This document shows positions 34,254 to 47,231 of a stretch of 64,000 bases of DNA, in pieces. This DNA comes from Rhabditophanes sp. KR3021 (Eukaryota; Nematoda; Chromadorea; Rhabditida; Alloionematidae). The stretch is taken from positions 434,001-498,000 of the forward strand of contig CAUJLY010000004.1 in the NCBI GenBank assembly GCA_963281155.1, written 5' to 3'. Both the position numbers and the translations under genes were made by a program. Each line of letters opens with the position of its first letter. The first letter of the stretch is position 1. A model generated the notes under the pieces. That model made no database searches. It was not told the origin of the DNA and worked only from the letters and a program-made list of their open reading frames with translations.

Positions 34254-37200
34254 TCAAATGAGACTGGCAAATTGAGCCATTGAATAGAAGGTAGAATGCT
34301 TGTTGGCTAATAAAGCGGATGGCGAGTCGAATTCGATGATTTTTCCTTGGTCCATTACCATGATTTTGTTGTAATCGAGGACTGTTTGGATGCGGTGAGC
34401 GATTGTCAGGACGGTGCAGGAGGCGAATTCGGTCCGGATTGTTTCTTGGATCAGTTGGTCTGTGGCTTGGTCCAGACTTGATGTACATTCGTCTAACACT
34501 AGAATTTTGTTTTCTTTTTTCAATAAACTTTTAGCTAGACCTAACAATTGAAGTCTTCCGATTGAGAAGTAATTTTCATCTACAAATGTTTCCAGCCCAT
34601 TTGGAAGGTATGAAACGATGAAATCCTTCAGATGAGCTAATTCCAAAGCTCTCCAGATTGCATCATCTGAATACATACCAAAGGGGTCCATGTTGAGTTT
34701 AAGTGTAGTAGAAACTAATACAGATTCTTGGGGAATAATTGTGATTCTAGAACGAAGGTCATGCAATCCAATAGTAGAAATATCAATTCCGTCGATGATA
34801 ATTTTTCCCTCCACAGCTTCAATCATCCTGAACAAGGCATTGACGAGTGAGGACTTCCCACTCCCAGTCCTTCCAACAATGCCGATCTTCTGGCCTGGCA
34901 TAATACTGGCATTCACTTTCCTCAGAACTAAGTCCAGGCCCTGTCTATACCTAGTCGAATAATTGATGAAATCGATCTTGCCCTGTTGAGGCCACTTCTG
35001 GGCCGGTTCTCTCGGGCAACGAAGTCCAACTAGCCTCCGCCTTGATCTCACTATACTCACAAACTCTCTCTACCGAAACAACATTAGTCTCCAACTTGGT
35101 GATCTGTCTAACGGCAGCATTCAAAGCACCCGTAATATTGAGAGAATATGAAATAGACAAGCCAATGATGCCCGCTGAAATGGAGCCTTTCATCAAGACA
35201 GCAAACAAAGCCGCAAACAAGACTATCGAATTTCCGATGAATTCAAGACGGACAGACAAGTAACGGTTGGCGATGTTGTTGAGGTATCTGCAACGGACGT
35301 GAGTGTCTACTTTTTGTTCGGATAGCTTGCAGAATTTGTTGAGGAGGCGGTAGGAGCGGATGGTGAAGGCACCGGCCAGGGATTCGGAGAGGTGGGAGTA
35401 GATGGGGGATCTGGTTACGGATTCGAGTCTTTTCAGCTGGCGGGAGGTGGCGATGTAGTACATCAGGACTTTGAAGTACATGTATCCTAGGGGAATGATG
35501 ACTAGGCCGAATGTTGGTGTCGATAGGATGATGATTGTCAGAGTTGACAGGACTTGCAGATTGCAACTAGTGAAGAATTGGATGTTGAAAGGCAACAAAA
35601 AGTCTATTGTCTCGATGTCCTTGTTCACTCTGTTGATGATTCGCCCAAATGGAGTGGTGTCAAAGAAAGACATAGGGGCTCTGAAGATGGCATGCAGTAG
35701 GGGGGCGTGTAAGTTCTTCGAAGCCAATATTCCTCCTAGCAACAATGATGACAGCCCAATAAATGTCAAAAAGATCTCACTGAACCCAATCAAAGCATAA
35801 ATACCCAATCTTGTATTAATAGAAGTGATGTGGACGGTTGAGTTTGATTGAGCAGCACCTGCAGCCTTGGCATTGTCATTTGACCAATCTGTGAGCCATA
35901 AATTTCTGAAGATCGAGGCTATTGTTGAGAAAGTTAGGCCGGCAATGAAAAGAAACGCCACAAAAAGGCCCATTGATTGGAAGTATTTGGTGTAGATGGA
36001 CCATTTGACTTTGCCTGTTTCGGTTCTTTCGTAGCCAGATGTTGGTTTAGAGTTGAAACCGTAGTCCGTCGAGACGGCAGATTTTGTAGTACAAGAAAGC
36101 TTCCTTTTTCTGGCCTTCGGAACTACCAAAGACATCTTACGGTGCGTATAAATAGCCGAAACAGTCGACATATGGGAAGTTCCAAAGTTAATCTCAGCCT
36201 GATTGTCGTCGTAATTGAGATCGTTGTCAGAGTCTGTTTCACTCAGCATATCCTCAATATCTTCCTCGTCTATAGCCTCTTGTCTCCTAGCTTCCATCTG
36301 CTCTCTTTCGCTTTCACACTCCTTCAGCAAATCCTTGAATCTATCTTGTTCTATCAAATCATTGTAACTGCCTTGCAAAACGATTTCACCCTGCTCAACA
36401 ACCAATATCATATCCGTATAAACCATGTAATTCATATTATTTGTAACCAAAAATCTAGTCTTGTGCTTCAATAAACCTTCAGACCCGATAACGTCATTGA
36501 ATATTTTCGAACCAACATGCGAATCGACAGCAGAAAGTGGGTCATCGAGGAAATAAATGTCCGAATTTTGATAGGCTGCTCTGGCTAGTGAAATTCTGGC
36601 TTTGGTACCACCACTTAGATTAGCTCCTTTTTCTCCTATTTCAGTAAGATCTGAGTTGATGAAGTTGGGGAGGTCGTCTATTAGACAAGTAGCATTTAGT
36701 ATTCTTTCGAACATAAATTCGTCAAACCTAGCACCAAACAGAATATTTCCTCTGATTGTATTGTTCTGGATCCAAGGAGTTTGAGGGTGGTAGGCGACTT
36801 GTCCATCGATCTTCACTTTTCCCTTGACTAATTCCATCTCGCCCAATAAACTCTGCAACACGCTCGACTTTCCAGCTCCTACTTTCCCAACAATAGCAAC
36901 AAAAGCCCCTCTTTCAACTTTCAAATTAACATTCTTTAGTGAGAAGGCATTTTCACTTTCATCAGTGGCATTCTTATCCCACTTAAAAGTTCCTTGCTTT
37001 ACTTCGACCGCATAAGTGGGCTGAATTCCACTCTTAAACTCCCTCTCAATCTTATTCTGCATCTCCTCCATCACCAAAAACTGCCTTAACCTGTTGTTGG
37101 AGACGACGACCTGAACAGTCGTCGAAATGAGTTCCGAAATACTGCCCATCGGCGTTCTCAACTGATTGAACAAAGTCAACGAGACAAAGGCAATTTCGGG

Positions 37201-39106
37201 AGTCAATACATTCTTAGAATCTATCAAGATGTAGGTAGCAAATGTAGACAAAGCAACCAGGAAAGGAGAGGCTTGGTTTAGCATGTCGGAAAAAGTTCGC
37301 AAGAAAGAAGCTTTCTTGATGTATTCGAGTTCTTTGTTCCGGATTTTGACTATTGCCTCTTCCATTGCCACTTCCCACCCGTACAATTTGATGACCTTGA
37401 TGCCGTTCAGGACCTCGTTTACCATCTTGATTCTCTCGTCTTTTAGCTCCATTTGTTTGGTTTGGTACTTTTTGATGATTAAACTGAAGACAAAGTTTAT
37501 TGGGAAGACTATTAGCATGACAGCTATTCCAGACATCACGGACGGGCCCATGATTTGCCACAAGAAGATCATTGCCAAAGTGATTTGGTAGGGTGTGCTG
37601 AAGAATTGGTGGGTTTGTGGGGTGATTTGTTGGAATCTATCAACGTCAATTGCCATCAGGTTTACAATCTCTCCGGTGGTCTTGTTTTTGCGGGAAGCAT
37701 TGCTTAGTTTGAGGGTCTTGCGGAAGACGGCTGCTGTCAGGGTAGTTTGGATACGGGTTCCTACTCGGTACATTATGTAATAGTAGGAGTTGATGAAAAG
37801 ACTGGAAAGTTCGGAGGCGGCAAACATGGCTCCTGCTAGGAGGAATCCGTACCACAAAGGGGCGTCCGGTATTTCCATGTACTTGATCAGCTTCTTCAGC
37901 AATTGCGGATTTACAAAAGTCAAAGAGTCGCAAATCAACTTCGCAACCATCCCAACTATGATCTCATACCTGAACATAACGAACAAATGTTTGATAATCG
38001 AAGGAGGTTCTATGGGGGATGTTGTGGGACTTTCTTCTTTGCCAGAGTACCTTGTTGACCCGTAACTTCGATCTTGATTGCTACTAGGAAATGTAACAAT
38101 AGTCTCCGTACTCACTTCCATCTCTTCATTTTCAAGCAATGGCTGGGCGTCACTTTCATGTCGATTGTGTTCATTTGAGGTTCTACGTTTTCTCTTGGTG
38201 CGCTTTTCTTTTTCGATCTTCTTCTCATAGGCCTTCATTGCCTTCTCCCATAACTTTTCCCACCTAGGCACTAGAAATTCGGAAGTGTCGTTTTTGTTGA
38301 GATTAAACAAGTCACCCAACTCCAAAGGCCTTTCCTTTCCTAGTTTGCAAAGAGCATGGAACCACCACAAGCATTGTCTATTCAGAAAAGAACTGAATGT
38401 TTCAGGGGAGATGTTTTCATCATTTTCAAATGATATCTTTTCGTAAGCTCCCGGTATATCGGCAAATGACGAGATCACTATCTGCGCCATAACACTGAAA
38501 TACCAAATCAGATAGGAGATGTATTTGGGCAGTTGATTGAGGGGAAGGGGCTGATGTGTGGAAGAGCCATGATAAATCCAATAATAAAGTTCCGGGATCC
38601 CACAAAATCCAAAGGCCACCCATATCATATAAATAGGGCCAGAAGTGATTCGTCCATACTTTTGACAAGCCAATATAATCATAATGATGAGGGCCTACAA
38701 CAAAATTTACTCAAAACCAAATGCAATGACTTACCATGCTACTGCCCAGCATCACCGGATAAACCAAATCCACACTCACAATCCTTTCCGTCACCACAGC
38801 CTCATACACATTATAAAAAAAGATAAAGCCACAATTAATCAGCATAATCAAGGTCAAACTAAATTTGGCACTCAACAATTGCGTCCATGGCAATTCGTCT
38901 TTTTTGTTGACTGAGATGTGGTAAATATGGAGAGGAGCAAGTAAATACACCAAAAGACAAGGTATCCATACCATGAAAGTGTGTGAAAAACATTGGGAAA
39001 CAGTCGGAATGGAGGAATGGTTGAAAAAAGTAGGGTCCCACACTTTTTCTCCGCAGAAGGCTTCGAGGTAATTGGAGGGTGGGTCAGTTGCGTTTAGGCT
39101 TGACAT
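34254..39106 (-). CDS. ABCC/MRP-type ABC transporter, one frameshift
   Basis: Full-length multidrug-resistance-associated transporter, about 1,600 aa. Exon 1 (39106-38735) and the start of exon 2 (from 38694) make the TMD0 membrane domain. TMD1 and NBD1 follow, with Walker [10 protein letters not shown] at about residue 724, signature [14 protein letters not shown] and Walker [13 protein letters not shown]; then TMD2 and NBD2 (Walker [10 protein letters not shown] near 1397, [10 protein letters not shown]). ABCC proteins export organic anions and glutathione conjugates. Near 35,000-35,020 the homology moves by one frame: SLPERTGP continues out of frame as [15 protein letters not shown], so a one-base indel is present, either an assembly error or a disabling mutation. 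The NBD2 signature is [13 protein letters not shown], with Arg in place of the usual Gln. A 3.7 kb exon is exceptional for this genome. Confidence 0.9.
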
Positions 39107-40034
39107 TTCCTAAAATTAAGTATGATCAGGGTAAGGATGAGGAGGTTAGGGTAAATGAATGTGATGATAGTTCGTGGTGTAACAAAGTGGGGATCGTCTA
39201 TTTTAAAGGTAGGTTCCTTTTTGGACAGGCCCAACACTATATTCGATTAGTAAGGCGCGCGCTTCTGTAGGACCATCTCATCTAATCATGCACAAAGTCG
39301 ATACTTTGTTGGTGATTAGGAGATAGTAGTGTCCATGGGCCAAACATAGTTCTTACTACTTTTTGATAAGGATGTATTGTTATCAGAGATAGATACTTTC
39401 GGTGGTAGGAGACTTGTGTTCGAAAGCTTCATTGATTTTTAGAGTAAAGTTCGTTTTTTGGGTCGAACTATGCACAAGTTAATGGTACTGTTCGTGTATG
39501 TTTCATACTGGTCATCTTCTAATTTAAAACAATCTTTTGCAAAACAAAGTTATGGTGTATATAAAATAGTATACTATTTATTTATGTTTTCTAAATTGAA
39601 AATAAAGCAATCACCTTCTCCATCCATCAAAATAATACAAAAAAAAGTTAACCAATTTATTTATGATATCATGATGCCAATGCGTCAAACTTGATAAACG
39701 ATCTCTTTTATTATTTGTATCAATTAATAAAACAATAGTACATGCTATCTTTCTAATAAACAAAAAATTCGGATCCAGCGAGTATTTTGATGGTAGTAAA
39801 TAATTTACTTGTTGCCTGATGGCTGATTAATCATCATATAAAAAACTTGATGGTGATGTTTATATTTGACAGACATGATACAGGCCGGCGTTGGGCAGAT
39901 GAAGGTGATAGGTAAATAGCTTTGGTTAAAGTTTAGGTAATTGGAAAGGGTAGGTGGAACTTGTTGGGGTATTTAAGGAATTAATAGAGTTGGAGTTTTA
40001 TCAATTTGAATTTATTCAATTGTATTTGTTCGTT
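39107..40034. other. intergenic
   Basis: Promoter side of both the ABC transporter (minus) and the small peptide gene (plus). No other feature seen. Confidence 0.5.
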
Positions 40035-40318
40035 ATGAAGTTTGCTGGTTCTATTATTATCGCTTTGGGTTGTTTGATTGCTTCGACTTTTGCCAGACCA
40101 GGGTAGGGTAGTTTTTGTTAGGTTTTAATATGATATATGATGTTAGGTATGGACGTCCTGACATGGGTGGTGGCTTTGACCAAGGATTCCAACAGCAACC
40201 TCAATTCCAACAACAATCTCAAATGCAAAGTCAATCCCAATTCCAAGGTGGTGGTTTCAATCAAGGAGGTTTCGGAGGAAATCAAGGAGGTGGCTCTTAT
40301 GGATATGGAAGACGTTAG
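40035..40318 (+). CDS. small secreted Gln/Gly-rich peptide
   Basis: Exons 40035-40102 and 40147-40318 give 79 aa. Residues 1-20 are a signal peptide (KFAGSIIIALGCLIASTFA). The mature part starts RPGYGRPDMGGGF and is made of FQQQPQFQQQSQ and GGGFNQGGFGGNQGGG repeats, ending SYGYGRR. It looks like a Gly-rich secreted peptide of the antimicrobial or cuticle-associated kind found in nematodes, but there is no diagnostic motif. The intron is 44 nt and leaves a phase-2 junction. A TATA-like run and short 5' leader fit a compact, strongly expressed gene. Confidence 0.75.
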
Positions 40319-41750
40319 TGTGGGTTTTCTACTTGCTATAATACCAATTTTCGTTTTAGCATCATATGGATAACTAAGCGACACCGATTTATTCCTGATC
40401 AAAAGACTTAATTTTATTTTATCTTATGACAAGAAGGTAACCTCTACAATCTACCCATTACCTTTGAATAATTTAAAATTTGTAACATCTAAAATCTAAT
40501 AAATTTTGAATATTTTTTTGTGTTACCTACCAATAATCTCTTTCCTTCCACCCTTCCAACAAACGTTATAATGAAAAGTGTTGTGGTGCCGTTGAAACAA
40601 ATCACAAACTTTATGGATTAACATAAATAAAGAGAAATTTATTTTGATATGCACAATTAAGTTGAAGGATAACATCATATACTTTTGTTAACTTTGATTT
40701 GAATGGTGAGAAGATTGAATAAGCATACACATACTATAGGATAAGTATAGAATATTTTTTGGGTCAATTTTGATTAAATTGATAATGGCGTTAGTGTATT
40801 TGATAATATTTGATAGGTTCACTCTTGATTCTTGGGCCAAAGTTTTAAGCAAGATGTGTTTCCTTTTGCTAAGTGGGGAAGAAGACAATTTATTTTAATA
40901 TATTTTTTGGTCAATTGTTATTTTATTGGAGGGCAATAGAGTTATTATTTAGAGTGTAAGTAACTTATTGCAAGTCCACGGAATTAAACAGACACGACCT
41001 CTCTTAATTAACAAAACTTTTTAGTGCCTCTAATTAAGAAAAAAGAGACGCCAATCTGGCCACTTTTAAACATCTTCTTTTATTGGGGACAAATTTACAC
41101 CACTACAAGAAAACCTATTAACATTCCTTTGCAGCTTTCTGCCATAGTTCAACCCCATTTAGCCTAAAGATCACACTTTCAACCAAATATAAATTACCAT
41201 CATCTTTAAAGAGGCAAGGCACAACTATTTTAATGGGTATTAACATTTACTGAATACTATTTATATCATAAATACATACTAAAGCGAATAATGATTGACT
41301 CAAATCTAATTATTGTTTGTTGTTTGAAATCATTATAATTACATACAACATAATCTGGCCAAACAACACCTATAACATTACTATTTAATTGCCTTCTAAT
41401 TATTTAAGTAAATTGTTTAAAAAAATAGAACAGAACTTCCACCCTATTATCAATCATAAGAGGACAAAAAAACTAAAATTACATATTGTGTGTCATAATT
41501 GCTACATCTCAATTAAATGGCCTCAACTATGTACACATAAATAAGCATCATTATCTTTCTCCAACTAATATCTTCTTTTTTTAACTTTTTTACATACTTA
41601 TGATGTGTCAAATATAAAACACATCATTTTATTTCTTTTTTAAGCACACGCCTTTTGCTAAGAGTCACAAACTTTCATATATTATTTACTTCATTTGATT
41701 TTATTATTATTTTTATTTACCTTCTTCTATTTTATCTAGGAACCATCGTC
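40319..41750. other. intergenic, upstream of the K+ channel
   Basis: AT-rich, no ORF with support. An acceptor-like TTTTATCTAG at about 41731-41740 precedes the channel ATG and may be a trans-splice site. Confidence 0.5.
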
Positions 41751-44700
41751 ATGTTCTTCAATAACGTAATCTTTAGACAATTAAAGTATGTATATCAAAG
41801 GCTGGGTTTGAAGAATACATGGCCGATTGGACTTTTGGTTGTTTATACGGTTATTGGTGCTGCCATTTTTAAGAATATTGAGGAGGAAAGAGATGCTAAG
41901 ACGAGAATTTTGTTTAGAGACAAAGTGGAGTTTGCTTTTGATAGGGTAAGTTATGGTAATGTCAGTTAATGTTTCATTTTTTAGGTTGTTAATCAATTAC
42001 TTAAAATTAAATGTCCCAATACTGCCACACCTCCTTTCAATCATACTTCCAATTTTAAATTGCAGGAGTTTGAGACTAGAGATGCTATTGTGGAGTTTTT
42101 GAATTATTTGAATTTGACCGAAATTGTCGAAGAAAGGATGGGACCAAGTCCGGTTAGTTAGGGATTGGTTAAAATTTTAAAATTAGTCTAAATATTAAAA
42201 GGGGGTAAAAACATACTTATTAAGAAGGGACAATTAAAAATATTTCAACAAACATTTTAAAAAAGGTTAGATAATAACTTTGAGATCAAACATAATTTTA
42301 GTCAACTATCTCGAAAGCATTGAGAGGGTCGAGTTGTTGAATTTCCGAGATACTCCATTTCCCGTCACAACGATTTGTTACTTGCCACCTAAACTTACAA
42401 AAGAAATGTATACAAGCCGTTTGGAACTTCCTGGCAAATAGTTCCCATTGCTAAACTCCACAAATTTAGAGAGCTATCTACAATGATCCTTTAAAAACTT
42501 AGAGCCGTTTCCTCGCCATAGTACACGCACAAATGTTTTATCTTTTGGTTTCCAATTCATATTCAAAGTGCCCGTAGTTCCTTTCAACATATGAACGAAT
42601 AGTTCCGGATGACCATCAAGCGATTTGACCAAATTTATCATTCTGGCTATTGCCATAATCAAGTTGATTCTTACCAACAGCTTCATATGGCATCTCGCTA
42701 TCATTTGGACCACACCGATCTTGTATTCTGATTACACTTTTTCATTTAGTAAAGTAAATTGAGACTACTTATAAAAAGATGGCTAAAGGTTAACATTTAA
42801 ATATTAAACACCCACAAAGGAAATATGGTTTACTGTTGATTCTAAAAAAGATTAATTGAATATAAAAACTAATGTATCTCCATTCCATACAGTGGACATG
42901 GATGATGGCTCTATTTTATAGTGGGCAGCTTTATACAACAATTGGGTATGGTTTTCCGGTTGCTGCATCGAGTACAGGGCGATTCGCAAGCATTGTTTAT
43001 ATAATTTTGGGCATTCCACTTTTTTTGATATTTCTCAAAAAAATAGGTAAATGGATGAGTGAAGGGTTGACGAAGTTCTATAAACATTACAAGTATGCTA
43101 GAAAAGCGACGAATGAAGCCAAGAAAGAGGTAGTTAACTTTTCCCTAAATAATTTTATTGTTTCAAGTTAATCCGACGTGCATCCATGATGTCTCCTAAC
43201 AAATTATCAAAACCCACTACCATTTCCGAAGAAACATCCGAAGACACTACTGAAATCGTTTCCTCCAAAGAAGAAGATGATGGCACAAGAAGCGAACTTG
43301 AAAACGACATACCTATCCCACTTGCCTTTTTGATTATGTTTCTGTGGATTTTTATGTCCGCTGGTAAATTGTACCATTTCATTTCATAAATTCCCTTTCT
43401 AGGTCTATTCTGCATTTGGGAAAATACTTGGTCTTACCAGACGTCAATTTACTTTTTTGTCATATCCATAAGCACAGTTGGATTGGGTAATTTTATTCTC
43501 TCCACTATTTAATGTACTTTTTAGGCGATATTTACCCTTCAAAACCAGATATGATGATTGTAAACTTCGTTTTAATCGTAATTGGTCTGGCACTGCTTTC
43601 CATGTGCATCACTCTGAGTAAATTTGACAAAAAACATAATATAATACTATGTGTATTGTTACAAATGGGTAAAAACAAATTTAGCGGATTAAAGGGCAAA
43701 TTATGTTTGGCATAAATTTGCATCATATTGCTCTTGCAATTCAGCCAAAGACAGGCAGCCTGTTGCATTAGGTCTTCCACCTTTTTTTGTCTCGACACCA
43801 CCTATATGATCAGGTTCTGATTCTTTCGATGGTATCAAAACAGCTTCATTGGCTTTTACCGTCAACCCCCGAGCACGTATGGTTTCTTATTCCTATAGTA
43901 TTTCCTACTTGACGACATTTTCCAGGCTTCAATTTAGCTCCCTTTGCTACAACTAAATTTCCTTTAGCCTTAGCCGAGATAGTTTCTTTGCTCATACCTT
44001 ACCGCACAGATAAAGATTCACCAAATATCTTCCATTTTAATCTTGTTATTGAAACGCTTCTTACCTTCCCTAAGTACACCTCTTCTTGACATGCTTCTAT
44101 ACTTGCCCAGCACACACTAATTCACAGACAACCATTTCACCTCAACTAATCATCACCTTCAAAGACGCCAGTTGAATAAAACAACATCGCTCCCACAAAT
44201 ATTCCTTCCAAAGACATAAGTGGTCAAGTTTTTTTGATTTAGCATATCTTTCATAACACCACTAGTCAGTCATTTTTTTGACTTGAAGTAAGAATAGATA
44301 AATGTTCAAAAGAATTCCCGAAAATAATATTTTGACAATTACCTCGATCTAAATTAATAAAAAATGTCCTTTTGATCTGTTGCCAGGATCTAATCTCTCT
44401 CCATTACTTATCCCCAACATCATCGACATTCCCCTCTTCCATCAATTTCGGCCCTGTCCTTCTACTCCAATCGTAGATCTTCTAACAAAGTTGTACCATT
44501 CCATAACTCTCCAAAACCACACTCCACAAACCCAAATTACTTGATTAAAATGCGTATACCAAAAATATTCTATCTCATGTGGATCAAACTCAATCTTAAT
44601 CCTTTAACTAAGACACATACATCTCTGCTTATTACTGAAATAAAAGATCATTTATTTATTCTAAATAACCACCATATTTTTAGTCCAAGTTTTCATCGAA

Positions 44701-45600
44701 AACCTACTAAACATAATAGTAAATGCTTTCCTTGAAGAAATAGAAAAAATAGGCCTGGAAGAAGAAGGGTCGGAAGAAGATTTATTAAATGAAAAAATGC
44801 TCGTCTTCGATGAAGACCACAAAATCATCGGAATTGACAAGTCTATCATGGCACACACAACCAATTTCTCAAGTTTTTTAACTGATTTAGTTAAAGCATG
44901 GGTTGCTAACACGATAGTAGATAAAATCCAAGGAAATTACCAGCATCACCAAGCAGCTGTGGATAAATCTAAAAATTGCCATCCAATTAGTAACGGGCAT
45001 GGTGTGAGTTGTAATCAGTTGGAAGACGGAACTAGAAGTATAATCAGTCACGGCAGATACAAACCTTCCCAGACTTTGAAGAAGCGCTTATCTAAGTTGA
45101 GACAATACCACGAACTTCCTTATACGCTGAAGACGGCTGTGTTGGCGAAATTGTTGTCTTCTGACGCATTCGACCCCGTCCTTGAGACCATTCACTCAGA
45201 CCATGAGGAGGAGGAAGATAATCGTACTTTGACGGGATCAGTTCATGATGTCAAGTCGCCTAAGCCAGTGACGTTGTCTCCGTATGACAATTGTTCTATT
45301 AATACGGATGCCATGGATGTAGTTTCTAATTATTCTTCCCAATTCGATGGTTCTATTTACTCGGCAGCTTACAACGACGTTACTTTCGGCTACTCCAATG
45401 AAACACTCAACAAAATTTACAATAACAAAAAGGGAAATGGTCACACAAGTCCCCAAGACGACTCTCTTTCATACCATTCCCGCTCCAACGCACCTACTCC
45501 TCAAAGTTTCCGCAAAATCTGGCATACCAATCAAAGTGAACAACCAAACAAAGACATCTGGACACCTCGTCTCCAACCTGATTGCCCCAAAAAATATTAA
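41751..45600 (+). CDS. two-pore-domain potassium channel (TWK type)
   Basis: Exons 41751-41945, 41985-42152, 42893-43129, 43168-43363, 43403-43486, 43525-43617 and 44684-45600, all in phase. M1 is IGLLVVYTVIGAAIF; the extracellular cap has an N-glycosylation site (NLTE); pore 1 is LYTTIGYGFPVAASSTGR; M2 SIVYIILGIPLFLIFL; a cytoplasmic loop rich in Ser and Glu; M3 LAFLIMFLWIFMSAG; pore 2 ISISTVGLGDIYPSK; M4 VNFVLIVIGLALLSMCITLI. The last exon encodes a long (about 300 aa) cytoplasmic tail. The two P-loops with GYG and GLG filters define the K2P family, which sets resting potential. Pore 1 is unusual after the filter, where Phe-Pro replaces the common Asn/Asp. Introns 2 and 6 are long and hold reverse-strand coding relics. 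Confidence 0.93.
42298..42730 (-). pseudogene. decayed gene fragment in K2P intron 2, reverse strand
   Basis: On the minus strand 79 open codons (SLDGHPELFVHMLKGTTG, FVRVLWRGNGSKFLKD) end at TAG; the same frame continues LSKFVEFSNGNYLPGSSKRLVYISF to TAA, and the next frame then reads WQVTNRCDGKWSISEIQQL to a final TAA at 42298. A stop plus a frameshift in one coherent sequence suggests a decayed gene. The C-terminal xWQVxxxxDGKWxISEIQ pattern is reminiscent of NTF2-like domain proteins, but this is only an impression. Confidence 0.4.
43701..43995 (-). pseudogene. coding-like relic in K2P intron 6, reverse strand
   Basis: From ATG 43995 on the minus strand the frame reads KETISAKAKGNLVVAKGAKLKPG and stops; a shifted frame continues RARGLTVKANEAVLIPS and GRPNATGCLSLAELQEQYD to TAA at 43701. 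One frameshift separates the two. Not recognised; further broken sequence may extend upstream to about 44500. Confidence 0.3.
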
Positions 45601-45748
45601 ATTAAATGCAATTCATTTTTTGATGAAGTCACAAATGATCTCAAAGACGCATCCTTTTATTCGTTAATAAACAAAGATACAATTAGTTAGTTATATATAT
45701 ATACTTATTTTTGTTGTCGTATTTATATACATCTTTATCCAAATAAAT

Positions 45749-46727
45749 TTATTGAGGTGAAGAGCCACTGCAAACAGACCATGATTCATCTCCAGTTTCT
45801 TCCACTTTCGACTCGCCTCCAAAGTTAAGAACTTCAGCTTCTGATTCTCCTTCGGTTGACTCTTTTTTTGATAAGACTTGTTTTGGGTTGAGTAGTTTTA
45901 ACTTTTCGACTTGGTAGTAATACCGCATCCAAAACCCTAGTTCGTCCATGATGCTTGGGACTAAGCGATCCAATTTGTCGTGGATGTCGGGTAATTGGCT
46001 GAGGATGCCACGGATTTCGTCTTCTTTTCCCTCGAGCACGAATGACATGGAGAAGGTTTCGAATTCGTTATCCATGCCTTGCATGAAAATCTTTCCGTCT
46101 TTGAGTTGACTCGAGAAGTGGATAGGGTCTAATTTATATGCCAGGCCAAGGGCGTGCGGAGTCACTTCTTTCACAAATTCATCCTCGCCGGCCGTCGTGT
46201 CTTCAAGAGCAAAGTTCTTGACTGTATCAGCTATTTTGGTGAAGAGGCCTCCGAAGTTGACTTGTGGCAGGAGAGTGAAAGGTTCAGGAGTTTTGGGTTC
46301 TTCTTGGTTGGCATTGTCTTCAGGCAGTGGTTCCTCCGTAAGTTGTTCATCAATCATCTTCGAAACAGTCTCTACTTTCTTGGTAATTATGTCAGTCGTT
46401 GTACTAACCGTCTTTGATATTTCCTCTGACAATTCGTTAAAATCTGCCTTGACCGAGTCCAATGTTTGATACGTCTAAAAATAACAAACCATTTCAATGT
46501 CCCACCTTAACACAATCAAAATATACCTTCTTGATGGTTGTGGCATAAGCCTTATTCATCATCGACATCCCCCACGAGCTTCCACTCATCAACCAGTCTT
46601 TTGTAGAAACATCAGGTGTAACAACATCTCCTACTTCTTCCTTAACCTCCTCGTCAATAGCATGGGATGTTGTTTGGGTTGTGGTTGCTTTCTCCTCAAC
46701 AACAACATTTTCCTTCGTTTGTGACAT
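45749..46727 (-). CDS. BSD-domain protein (BSDC1-like)
   Basis: Exons 46727-46527 and 46474-45749 give 308 aa. The N-terminus is acidic, then SWGMSMMNKAYATTIKK and a Ser/Thr/Lys helical region (KTVSTTTDIITKKVETVSKMIDEQL). The BSD domain occupies about residues 205-265, with FVLEGKEDEIRGILSQLPDI and LVPSIMDELGFWMRYYYQVEKL carrying the conserved FW pair. The layout agrees with BSD domain-containing protein 1. Function in animals is poorly known. It converges tail to tail with the K+ channel gene, 150 bp apart. Confidence 0.85.
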
Positions 46728-47231
46728 CTTGCAAATAACTCTAAAATAATAATAAACAACAATCAATTAAATAAACATTCAAAACAATTAGTGCTAAGAT
46801 ATATGTGTAGGATATGATTGAGCTAAAATAAAGTAGGGATAGATAACATTTATCTAATAATAGTCACATGGTCTGTACCACCAAAACAAAATAGATTTGG
46901 TAGGTTAAGCTGTGGTGGTATGTTGTGTCAACTGTTGACGGAAACTAAATAAAATGTTATACATTTTCGAGCTTTATTTAGAAATGAATTTTGGGTAGAT
47001 TTTACATTTAATAATTCAATATTTGATTGGAAGGGATGAGAAGTCTTTTTCTCATTATTATATACAAAACTCGTGTTATTCAAAACTTTTAGAATGAGAA
47101 GTGGTGTGGTGTGTGTAGATTGCGCTGTAGCGATAATTCACCGTCCGCGACTTCTTTTGTTAAGGAAGGAGAAAGATGTCCTGTGTTGTTAGTATTCAAT
47201 TATACATTATTTGATTATTTTAGTTGATATA
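46728..47231. other. divergent intergenic between BSDC1 and NDUFA7
   Basis: Head-to-head spacer of about 500 bp. An acceptor-like ATTTTAG lies just before the NDUFA7 ATG. No other feature. Confidence 0.5.
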
